From Gammaproteobacteria bacterium (GTDB lineage: Bacteria; Pseudomonadota; Gammaproteobacteria; Magnimaribacterales; Magnimaribacteraceae), in NCBI GenBank assembly GCA_004214065.1, contig SGZM01000006.1, positions 1 through 43,583 of the forward strand: 43,583 nt of DNA, given 5' to 3'. A program made the position numbers and the translations under genes. Shown one piece after another: positions 17,750-24,963 of this stretch (its first letter is position 1; every line of letters starts with the position of its first letter). The notes under the pieces were generated by a model that was not told the origin of the DNA, did no database searches, and saw only the letters and a program-made list of their open reading frames with translations.

Positions 17750-20572
17750 ATGAGAAATCTTATCCAAATATTGCTTATTTCAGTAATATCATTCCCCATT
17801 TTCACAGATGAGTCAGACGAATCTGTATTTGACGAGGTTGTCGTAACGGCACAGAGACAAGAGCAAAGCTTACAAGACGTTCCTATCGCAGTATCGGCTT
17901 TCGATTCTGAAGGTCTAGAAACACAACAAATAGAGGGAGGAAGTGATCTGCAGCTTGTAGTCCCAGGTTTGCAATTTAGTCCTACAGATTCAGGTGGATC
18001 TTTTGCTATAAGGGGTTTAAGAAATTTTGCTGTTGGGGCTACTTCGGATAGTGGAGTTGAGATACACATGAATGATCTTCCAATGGGAAGAACAACCATG
18101 CAAGACGGCAACTTTTTTGATATGGAGCGTGTAGAGGTTCTTAGGGGCCCTCAAGGAACACTTTTTGGTAAAAACTCTATCGGCGGAGTCATAAATTTAA
18201 TTACCGCCAAGCCTGATACTACTGAGTGGAGTTCTAGTGTCGATTTTGATGTTTATGAATATGACGGAACTAACGTAAAGGCTCATGCTAATCTTCCCAT
18301 CATAGAGGATACATTGGCTTTAAGATTGGCCTTTTCTAGTAATAAAAGAGATGGATATGTTCAAAATATCTATTCGAAAAGATTGGATGATGATATCGAT
18401 GGAAGAGATTCTGAATCCAAAAGAGCGTCATTAAGATATGAGAATGATAGATTTAGTGCAACTTTAGTTCACGAAAGCTACGACGAAGATTCTTCTAGAA
18501 ATCTTTTTAACAACACTCAGTGCCAAAGAGACACCTCATTAGTTGTAGGTTGTACGATTGGAGTAAAAGATGTGTATGAACTAACCCATCCAATGGGAAC
18601 CTATGTAGAAAATATCATGGTAGCTTATGGTCTTATTGATTTTACACCTACAACCGATATGTCTGGTGCGCCACAAGGATATTGGGAAGTGAGTTTAGGA
18701 GCAGAGCCTTTTTACAAGGTAGATCAGCATACAAATCAACTCCTTATTGATGGAGATATTACAGAGTCACTTTCTTTTAATATTTCTGCATCAGAGAAAG
18801 AAAGAATATATAACAGACAAAGTGCTTTTGTTTCTGAAGAAATGCAAACATTAAGATTTAATGATACAGCAGCATTTCCAGGTGGAGTTGTACCTATGTC
18901 AGGTTATGGACCTAACTGTAACTTAGAAGATTTTACCGCTGGTATCTATGGAGGTTGTGTTCAGGCCAACCTAACTTATCCTACCGGGTATGACAATATT
19001 CTATTTACCACAGAGATGGAGAATGTGGAGATAAGAGTCACTTCTTCTTTTGACGGTACGTATAACTTTATGCTGGGAGCTATAGATACAAAATCTAATG
19101 GAATAAGAACTTATGATGTACCAGCAACAGGATTGGATGCTTTAGCGTTAGTAGGCGGAGGAGGGTTACAGTTATATCCTCCTTTTTATAGAACTGATGA
19201 AAAGATGGTCACTGATTCTGAGTCTTTCTTTGGTGAGCTTTATATTCAAGCTACTGAAGATCTAAGATTTACATTGGGTTTTAGAACCTCTGATGACTAT
19301 AAAGAATCTTATTCGAGGCAACCTTTTATCAATATTGTTGGAATGGGTGGTCTTGGTACAGGTTTCACGCCATTGGCAGGAGCATTTCCAGGTTATGGTG
19401 AAGCCTATATAGCCGCTACAGGGGTTCTTCCAGAAATGGATGTTTCAAATACAACAGGAAGGTTTGTAGTTGATTACTTTGTTGATGAAGACACGATGGT
19501 TTATGGAAGTGTATCTACCGGTGTGAAAGTGGGTGGTTTTAATGGAGCTATTGATCCAATATTATTTCCAGACACACCAACCTCCTATCCTGAAACTGAA
19601 ATAACAGCTTACGAGACTGGTATTAAAACAGATTTTCCTGATCAGAATATACGTCTAAATGCCTCTTTGTACTATTACGATATTGAGGGGTTCCATACTA
19701 CAAGGGTGGTTAACAAAGTCTCCCTTACTGAAGGTATTGATGTTGAAACTTTTGGCCTTGAAGCTGATATTTTATGGGCTCCCGAATTTTTACCGGGTCT
19801 CTCTCTTAATGCGGCTGTTAGTTATCAGGATTCAGAAATCCAAGATAGCGCCCAAATAGATATTTACAATGCTGATCTTCAAATGACTACAGCTAATAGT
19901 AACTGGCATATGATGAAGGACACAGAGTCAGAAATAATGGTTGTTAGAAAAGATGTCGCTGCGGCTGTTTATAGCGCTTGGCTGGGTGGTACTTTTGCCG
20001 GAACACCTCTTCAGGCTGCACTAATACCAGCAGAATTTCATGGTGACAGGACATATGGAGAGTTAACACCTGTTAGTTATCTATTGCCTTCATTAGGAAT
20101 TTTCCCAGCTGAGGGACATCTACCATCTTTGGCAGATAGGGCTGGTTATGCCGCAATGATACAATCGTTAGGATATGATCTAAATAGTGTTTGGGGAGAA
20201 GGTCAAGAGACAGACCTTTCTGGTAATTCTTTAACACATCCCGAATACACTTTAAGTGTAGGAGCACAATATCAACATACCTATAATGACTTAAACATTA
20301 CTTATAGGGCGGATGTTTATCATCAAGCTTCAAGGTATACAAGAATCTTTAATCTTGATTATGATGAAATTCCATCTTGGACAGAGTTAAATCTACAAGT
20401 CACTTTAGCACCGCTTGATAATAGCTGGTATGTTCAGATTTACGGTCAAAATGTTGGAGATGAACAAAACTTACTTTCTGTAGGTCAAAATTCTTCAGCT
20501 GTTGGTTTAACAAGACCATTGGCAGCTAGAGAGCCAGAGAGATACGGAATGCGTTTTGGATTAAATTTCTAA
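17750..20572 (+). CDS. TonB-dependent outer-membrane receptor
   Basis: A 940-residue receptor with a short, weak signal peptide (about 1-19), a TonB box DEVVVTAQR (28-36), a plug domain (LQDVPIAVSAF ... VEVLRGPQGTLFGKNSIGGVINLIT) and a long beta-barrel ending in GMRFGLNF with the terminal aromatic Phe. Such receptors import siderophores, glycans, vitamins or other large substrates using TonB energy. Residues of about 700-850 form an extended stretch rich in Ala/Leu/Tyr before the last strands, which may be a large surface loop. Strong SD AAGGAGG at 17738-17744; it stands alone and ends at a strong terminator. Substrate not determinable. Confidence 0.93.
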   Translation: MRNLIQILLISVISFPIFTDESDESVFDEVVVTAQRQEQSLQDVPIAVSAFDSEGLETQQIEGGSDLQLVVPGLQFSPTDSGGSFAIRGLRNFAVGATSDSGVEIHMNDLPMGRTTMQDGNFFDMERVEVLRGPQGTLFGKNSIGGVINLITAKPDTTEWSSSVDFDVYEYDGTNVKAHANLPIIEDTLALRLAFSSNKRDGYVQNIYSKRLDDDIDGRDSESKRASLRYENDRFSATLVHESYDEDSSRNLFNNTQCQRDTSLVVGCTIGVKDVYELTHPMGTYVENIMVAYGLIDFTPTTDMSGAPQGYWEVSLGAEPFYKVDQHTNQLLIDGDITESLSFNISASEKERIYNRQSAFVSEEMQTLRFNDTAAFPGGVVPMSGYGPNCNLEDFTAGIYGGCVQANLTYPTGYDNILFTTEMENVEIRVTSSFDGTYNFMLGAIDTKSNGIRTYDVPATGLDALALVGGGGLQLYPPFYRTDEKMVTDSESFFGELYIQATEDLRFTLGFRTSDDYKESYSRQPFINIVGMGGLGTGFTPLAGAFPGYGEAYIAATGVLPEMDVSNTTGRFVVDYFVDEDTMVYGSVSTGVKVGGFNGAIDPILFPDTPTSYPETEITAYETGIKTDFPDQNIRLNASLYYYDIEGFHTTRVVNKVSLTEGIDVETFGLEADILWAPEFLPGLSLNAAVSYQDSEIQDSAQIDIYNADLQMTTANSNWHMMKDTESEIMVVRKDVAAAVYSAWLGGTFAGTPLQAALIPAEFHGDRTYGELTPVSYLLPSLGIFPAEGHLPSLADRAGYAAMIQSLGYDLNSVWGEGQETDLSGNSLTHPEYTLSVGAQYQHTYNDLNITYRADVYHQASRYTRIFNLDYDEIPSWTELNLQVTLAPLDNSWYVQIYGQNVGDEQNLLSVGQNSSAVGLTRPLAAREPERYGMRFGLNF

Positions 20573-20578
20573 GAAATT

Positions 20579-20608
20579 AAAAAACCCCGCCAAAGCGGGG
20601 TTTTTTTT
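20579..20608 (+). terminator. Rho-independent terminator of the TonB receptor gene
   Basis: Twelve-base perfect stem AAAAAACCCCGC / GCGGGGTTTTTT with a CAAA loop and a run of eight T (20601-20608), starting 7 bases after the stop codon. The A tract on the other side means it could also stop transcription coming from the minus strand. Confidence 0.95.
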
Positions 20609-20659
20609 GAATAGTTCTAGTTAAAATATTTTCTATAAAGTCTTCTTTGTTAAAATTTT

Positions 20660-20665
20660 TATAGT
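20660..20665 (+). promoter_or_regulatory. Candidate -10 box of the tRNA-Ser gene
   Basis: TATAGT 17 bases before the tRNA 5' end, followed by a GC-rich discriminator (ACTGCGCTCC) as in stringently controlled stable-RNA promoters. No good -35 is visible at the expected distance. Confidence 0.4.
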
Positions 20666-20681
20666 AGACTGCGCTCCGACA

Positions 20682-20771
20682 GGAGAGATGGCAGAGTGGT
20701 CGAATGCGCACGCTTGGAAAGCGTGTAAGGTGTTAAAGCCTTCGAGGGTTCGAATCCCTCTCTCTCCGCCA
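20682..20771 (+). tRNA. tRNA-Ser(GGA)
   Basis: A 90-base class II tRNA. Acceptor stem GGAGAGA / TCTCTCC with discriminator G and encoded CCA (20769-20771). Anticodon stem CACGC / GCGTG around loop TTGGAAA gives anticodon GGA (20716-20718). The long variable arm (about 20726-20742) and the T-loop GGTTCGAATCC are intact. A protein gene starts only 11 bases after the CCA. Confidence 0.97.
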
Positions 20772-20782
20772 TAAAAAAGAAT

Positions 20783-22156
20783 ATGAATGCAAACATAGAT
20801 TTAGGATGGGAAGAGTGGGTAAGTTTACCTGCCATAAACCTTCCCTACATAAAAGCTAAGGTAGATACTGGAGCTCAAACCTCTGTCCTGCATGCCAAGC
20901 ATATTGAAGTTTTTAAAGTTAAAAAGAAAAAATTTGTAAGATTTGAAATATCTCCATTACCTGAAAAACCCAATTTCACTGTTTCATGCTCTGCACCATT
21001 AACAGGAAGGAGAAAAGTAACTAGCTCTAATGGTGAATCAGAAAAGAGATATTTCATTAAAACTGATATTGAAATTTCTGGGACTACTTGGCAGATAGAG
21101 ACTTCCCTGACAGATAGACACACTATGCAATACCGCATGCTATTAGGTAGAAGTGCTATAGGCCCTGAAATGACAGTTTACCCAAATGAAAGCTTCTTAA
21201 ACGGGCAACCTCAATCAAAGAATCCATACTCTACAAGAAAGAAAAGAGTTCTAAAATCTAGACGAGCTTTGAGGATAGCCCTATTAACTCGAGAACCTAA
21301 CAATTACACTTCAAAAAGAATCGTTATAGCCGGCCAACAAAGAGGCCATCAGGTTGAACCAATTAATTCTACTCGTTGTTATTTAGATGTAGATACGGGC
21401 AATCCAGAAATCTATTACGATTCTAGTCCTTTACCTAAATATGATATTGTTATTCCTAGAATTGGAGCCTCTATAACTTCATATGGATTGGCAGTAACAA
21501 GACAGTTTCAGTTGACTGGTGCAATTCCTTTAAATGATCCTCAGGCTATAGCAAACTCAAGAGATAAGCTATTAGCACATCAATTACTTGCTTCAGCAAA
21601 TATCAATATGCCGGTTACCGGCTTTGCTTCATCACCCAAAGATACTACAGGGGTCATAAACACTGTTGGTACCATGCCCTTGGTTATTAAATTATTGGAG
21701 TCTTCACAAGGAAAAGGAGTAATCCTTGCAGAAACCAAGAAGGCTGCCGAAACTGTAATTAATGCATTTAGAGGATTGCAAGCTAACTTCTTGGTTCAAG
21801 AATATATAGAAGAGTCGAAAGGAGAGGATCTTAGATGTCTTGTAATAGATGGAAAAGTAGTTGGTTATATATTGAGATCTAATAAAGAAAACGATTTTAG
21901 ATCAAACCTGCATCAAGGGGGAGTTGCTGAAAGTACTACTATTACAGCCAAGGAAAGAGGTATCGCTATAAGAGCGGCCAAAGCTATTGGGTTATCAGTA
22001 GCTGGAGTTGATATACTTAGAAGTAAGAGAGGACCATTAGTCCTTGAAGTGAATAGTTCGCCTGGCATTCAGGGAATAGAGAAGACATTAGAAATGGATA
22101 TTGCCGGTCAGATAATTTCATTTTGTGAAAAAAAATTAGGAATATTGCCAAATTAA
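20783..22156 (+). CDS. Retropepsin-like (RimB/Zn_protease) domain fused to RimK-type ATP-grasp ligase
   Basis: A 457-residue fusion. The N-terminal part (about 1-150) is an 'ATP-dependent zinc protease' (PF05618) domain with the retropepsin-like motif KVDTGAQTSVLHA (DTGA 28-31) and RMLLGRSAI. The C-terminal part (about 160-457) is a RimK ATP-grasp ligase with VIKLLESSQGKGV, the QEYIEESKGEDLRC block and the metal-binding LVLEVNSSPG. RimK adds glutamates to the C terminus of ribosomal protein S6; the protease-like partner is thought to act on the same tail. The start ATG 20783 has no obvious SD and lies 11 bases behind tRNA-Ser, so the mRNA may come from the tRNA transcript. S6 as target is inference. 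Confidence 0.88.
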   Translation: MNANIDLGWEEWVSLPAINLPYIKAKVDTGAQTSVLHAKHIEVFKVKKKKFVRFEISPLPEKPNFTVSCSAPLTGRRKVTSSNGESEKRYFIKTDIEISGTTWQIETSLTDRHTMQYRMLLGRSAIGPEMTVYPNESFLNGQPQSKNPYSTRKKRVLKSRRALRIALLTREPNNYTSKRIVIAGQQRGHQVEPINSTRCYLDVDTGNPEIYYDSSPLPKYDIVIPRIGASITSYGLAVTRQFQLTGAIPLNDPQAIANSRDKLLAHQLLASANINMPVTGFASSPKDTTGVINTVGTMPLVIKLLESSQGKGVILAETKKAAETVINAFRGLQANFLVQEYIEESKGEDLRCLVIDGKVVGYILRSNKENDFRSNLHQGGVAESTTITAKERGIAIRAAKAIGLSVAGVDILRSKRGPLVLEVNSSPGIQGIEKTLEMDIAGQIISFCEKKLGILPN

Positions 22157-22167
22157 AGGAGAAAGAT

Positions 22168-23028
22168 ATGAATAACCTTAATAATAAAACATTATTTGTT
22201 TCAGGTGCGAGTCGTGGAATTGGTCTTGCCATAGCAAAAAGAGCAGCACAAGATGGTGCAAATATAATTTTGGCAGCCAAAACTGCGGATCCACATCCAA
22301 AGCTACCTGGAACTATTTATACAGCTGCAGATGAAATAATTGAAGCAGGAGGAAAAGCTCTTCCAGTTGTTTGCGACATTCGTGATGAAGAAAATGTTAG
22401 AAATGCTGTTAATAAAGGTGTTGAGGAGTTTGGAGGTATTGATATTTGTATAAATAACGCATCAGCTATTCAGTTAACAGGAACTCTTCAAACTGATATG
22501 AAGAGATATGATCTGATGAACCAGATCAATGCAAGAGGTACATTTCTTGTAAGTAAAGTATGTTTACCTCATTTAATTAAATCAGACAATCCACATATTC
22601 TTAACTTATCACCCCCTTTAGACATGGACCCTAAATGGTTTGGCCCTCATGTTGCTTACACTATTGCTAAGTTTGGCATGAGTCTTTGTGTACTAGGTAT
22701 GGCTGAGGAGTTCAAAGGAGAAGGAGTTGCCGTAAATGCACTATGGCCCAGAACAGCAATTGCAACAGCTGCAATAAAAAATGCATTAGGGGGAGACGAA
22801 GTAATGAATATTTCAAGGACACCAGAAATTATGGGCGATGCAGCATATGTTATCTTAACTAAAGACTCTAAAGAATTTACAGGAAACTTTTGTATAGACG
22901 ACAATTTATTAGCAGAAAATGGAGTAACTGATTTTTCTCAATATGCAGAAGTACCTTTTGATCAATTGGCTCCTGATTTCTTTGTGCCTAGTGACATAGA
23001 GGCACCAGACGCAGCAAAAAATAGTTAG
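22168..23028 (+). CDS. HSDL2-like short-chain dehydrogenase/reductase
   Basis: A 286-residue SDR with cofactor motif GASRGIG (13-19), NNAS (97-100) and catalytic Ser148, Tyr164 and Lys168 (YTIAK). The segment NLSPPLDMDPKWF ... YTIAKFGMSLCVLGMAEEF matches hydroxysteroid dehydrogenase-like protein 2 (HSDL2) closely; the animal homologues are peroxisomal/mitochondrial and linked to fatty-acid metabolism. The bacterial substrate is unknown; a hydroxyacyl or steroid compound is a guess. SD AAAGGAGAAAG is present before ATG 22168. It follows the RimK fusion by 11 bases and precedes an SRPBCC gene by 11 bases. Confidence 0.88.
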   Translation: MNNLNNKTLFVSGASRGIGLAIAKRAAQDGANIILAAKTADPHPKLPGTIYTAADEIIEAGGKALPVVCDIRDEENVRNAVNKGVEEFGGIDICINNASAIQLTGTLQTDMKRYDLMNQINARGTFLVSKVCLPHLIKSDNPHILNLSPPLDMDPKWFGPHVAYTIAKFGMSLCVLGMAEEFKGEGVAVNALWPRTAIATAAIKNALGGDEVMNISRTPEIMGDAAYVILTKDSKEFTGNFCIDDNLLAENGVTDFSQYAEVPFDQLAPDFFVPSDIEAPDAAKNS

Positions 23029-23039
23029 TAATCAACATA

Positions 23040-23420
23040 ATGAAAAAGATAGAAGAAACTAGAATTTATACAGTCGAACCAGAACGAATATGGGAAATTA
23101 TTGGTGATATTTCCAGGTGTGATTGGGTTCCTGGTGTTGAAAGTATTGAAGTGAATGGCGACGAACGTACCTTTAAGATGTCTGGTATGGGTAAGTTAGT
23201 AGAGAGAATAATCGACTGTAATGATAGTGAAATGGAACTTACTTATTCTGCAATTGAGACGATGGCTCCTATAAATCACCACTTAGCAAAGATTAAGCTT
23301 ATAAAACAGGACAAAGAAACATTATTCCAATGGTCCACAGAAATTGATCCTCCTGAGTTTGCTGACGCAATACGAGCTGGAATGATAGCTTCGTTGGATC
23401 AGCTTCAAGAAATAATTTAG
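23040..23420 (+). CDS. SRPBCC (START/polyketide cyclase-like) protein
   Basis: A 126-residue protein with the helix-grip pattern: KIEETRIYTVEPERIWEIIGDISRCDWVPGVES at the N terminus and a C-terminal helix (FADAIRAGMIASLDQLQEII). These domains bind hydrophobic ligands such as lipids, polyketides or steroids. It lies 11 bases behind the HSDL2-like SDR, so a shared hydrophobic substrate is possible. No clear SD. The ligand cannot be inferred. Confidence 0.8.
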   Translation: MKKIEETRIYTVEPERIWEIIGDISRCDWVPGVESIEVNGDERTFKMSGMGKLVERIIDCNDSEMELTYSAIETMAPINHHLAKIKLIKQDKETLFQWSTEIDPPEFADAIRAGMIASLDQLQEII

Positions 23421-23462
23421 GACAAATTGTCTCCATCATTATCTTCCCAAGGTTAATTTTAA

Positions 23463-23490
23463 TTGATAAGGTGTATTAGAATTACATAAA
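23463..23490 (+). promoter_or_regulatory. Candidate csrA promoter
   Basis: TTGATA (23463-23468) followed, 16 bases later, by CATAAA (23485-23490), about 17 bases before the csrA ATG. A modest sigma-70 match; the spacing supports a short leader that contains the SD. Confidence 0.35.
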
Positions 23491-23506
23491 TTACTGGGGA
23501 GGGTTT

Positions 23507-23674
23507 ATGTTGGTACTAAGCAGGAAAGCTGAAGAATCAATGTTTATAGGTGATGACATTAAAATCACTGTTTTAGATATAAGGGGAGGCCAAGTAAGAA
23601 TTGGAATTACGGCTCCACAAGAAGTTAAGATTCACAGAGAAGAAGTTTACGATCGAATAGTCAAAGAAGATTAA
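23507..23674 (+). CDS. csrA: Carbon storage regulator CsrA
   Basis: A 55-residue protein starting [20 protein letters not shown] and continuing with [11 protein letters not shown] and [12 protein letters not shown]. These are the conserved CsrA/RsmA strands and RNA-binding residues (the N-terminal LSRK and the late VxIHREE). CsrA dimers bind GGA motifs in mRNA leaders and control translation or stability. It is slightly shorter than the 61-residue E. coli protein. ATG at 23507 is preceded by a strong SD (GGGGAGGG, 23496-23503) that itself contains a GGA, allowing autoregulation. A tRNA-Arg(ACG) follows after 45 bases, as in the csrA-serV-argV region of E. coli. Confidence 0.96.
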   Translation: MLVLSRKAEESMFIGDDIKITVLDIRGGQVRIGITAPQEVKIHREEVYDRIVKED

Positions 23675-23719
23675 AACGATCTAACGAACTTATAAGGTAA
23701 AGAGTTATAATCTATTCAT

Positions 23720-23796
23720 GGGGCTGTAGCTCATTTGGATAGAGTGTCTGGCTACGAACTAGAAGGTAGCAGGTTCGAATCCTGCCAGCCCCGCCA
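23720..23796 (+). tRNA. tRNA-Arg(ACG)
   Basis: A 77-base tRNA. Acceptor stem GGGGCTG / CAGCCCC, discriminator G, encoded CCA (23794-23796). Anticodon stem TCTGG / CTAGA (one G-T pair) around loop CTACGAA gives ACG (23754-23756), normally edited to ICG by TadA. D-arm GTAGCTCATTTGGATAGAG and T-loop GGTTCGAATCC are standard. It lies 45 bases after csrA and 33 before the next coding sequence. Confidence 0.97.
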
Positions 23797-23829
23797 AAAA
23801 AATAATAAATTTAATAACAAGGAAACACT

Positions 23830-24255
23830 ATGAGTGCATTAGAAAAATGGCATGAAATAATGAAAGGCGGCAACTCAAACGCTTTAGACCTTTTAGATGA
23901 TCTTTTGGACGATAATGTTATCTTTTATTCACCGGTTGTTTACACACCACAAAAAGGCAAAGATATAACAAAATTATATTTAACAGCAGCTTCGGGGGTA
24001 TTTAGCAGTAAAAGTAAAGAAGGAAAACCTGCAACCAAATCTTCAAAATTTAAATATATAAAAGAAATAGTATATGAAAATCAAGCATGTCTAGAGTTTG
24101 AAACAGAGATGAATGGAATCTATGTTAACGGTATAGATCTTATTACTTGGAATGAAGAGGATAAAATCACGGAATTTAAAGTTTTAGTGAGACCACTGCA
24201 GGCGGTTAATACTCTCCATCAAATGATGGGAGAAATGTTAGAGAAACTTAAGTAA
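23830..24255 (+). CDS. NTF2-like (SnoaL-type) protein
   Basis: A 141-residue protein with the NTF2-like pattern: an N-terminal helix (LEKWHEIMKGGNSNALDLLDDLLDDNVIFYSPVV), a middle KYIKEIVYENQACLEFETEMNG strand pair and a terminal LITWNEEDKITEFKVLVRPLQAV strand. This fold serves as small enzymes or ligand binders; no specific activity can be read. ATG at 23830 has SD AAGGA (23819-23823). It lies 33 bases behind tRNA-Arg and 11 before the phosphatidylcholine synthase gene. Confidence 0.78.
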   Translation: MSALEKWHEIMKGGNSNALDLLDDLLDDNVIFYSPVVYTPQKGKDITKLYLTAASGVFSSKSKEGKPATKSSKFKYIKEIVYENQACLEFETEMNGIYVNGIDLITWNEEDKITEFKVLVRPLQAVNTLHQMMGEMLEKLK

Positions 24256-24266
24256 TTCACATCCTC

Positions 24267-24962
24267 TTGGTTAAAGTCAGCTTATCCTACCTGGTTCATC
24301 TTTTTACAATCTCAGGTGTCGTATTTAGTTTTTTAGCGTTAATTTTTGCGATTGATCAGAATATACCAGCTGTTTTCTTTTTTCTTGCATTAGCGTTATT
24401 TGTAGACGGAATAGATGGAACACTTGCAAGGGCTGCTAATGTCAAAGTACACACTCCTAATATTAATGGAGAAATCTTAGATAATATAATAGATTTTTTA
24501 AACTATACTTTTATTCCTTCTTTTGTAATTTACTGGTGTGGGTTTGTGCCTGAAGGACTTGAGCTTCTCTCGGCTTCTATTGTTCTTATAGTGTCTTGTT
24601 ACACCTTTGCAAACAACACAGTAAAAACCAGTGATTTTTATTTTTCCGGCTTTCCCGCCCTTTGGAACGTTGTTATTCTATATTTCTATCTTCTTAATAC
24701 TTCGGCACTCACTAATTTCTACTTAATCCTTATTTTTGCGGTTCTGACATTTATACCCCTTAAATATCTTCACCCATTTCGAGTTGTACAACTCAGAAAG
24801 ACCTCTTTATTCATACTGCTTTTATGGATGCTAGCCACTATTGTGTTACTTTACTTCCCTCAATCCAGTAAAAATTTAATTACCCTTTCATATTTATTAT
24901 GGGCCGCATCAAATACATATTTTTTAGCTTTAACTGTAATTAGAACAAGCAAAGATAGGTGA
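24267..24962 (+). CDS. pcs: Phosphatidylcholine synthase-like CDP-alcohol phosphotransferase
   Basis: A 231-residue membrane protein with about eight helices and the CDP-alcohol motif: Asp50-Gly51-x2-Ala54-Arg55, then 12 residues, Gly68-x3-Asp72-x3-Asp76. The 12-residue spacing (8 in most relatives) and the later KTSDFYFSGFPALWNVVILY block are features I associate with bacterial Pcs, which condenses CDP-diacylglycerol with choline to make phosphatidylcholine in one step. The start is TTG at 24267, as no in-frame ATG is suitably placed, and there is no clear SD. It ends 1 base before the convergent dioxygenase gene. Substrate preference is inferred from the motif. Confidence 0.8.
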   Translation: MVKVSLSYLVHLFTISGVVFSFLALIFAIDQNIPAVFFFLALALFVDGIDGTLARAANVKVHTPNINGEILDNIIDFLNYTFIPSFVIYWCGFVPEGLELLSASIVLIVSCYTFANNTVKTSDFYFSGFPALWNVVILYFYLLNTSALTNFYLILIFAVLTFIPLKYLHPFRVVQLRKTSLFILLLWMLATIVLLYFPQSSKNLITLSYLLWAASNTYFLALTVIRTSKDR

Positions 24963-24963
24963 T

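Noticed and set aside
23421-23431. Small palindrome GACAAATTGTC after the SRPBCC stop
   Set aside because: Five-base arms with a one-base centre cannot form a stable hairpin and there is no T tract.
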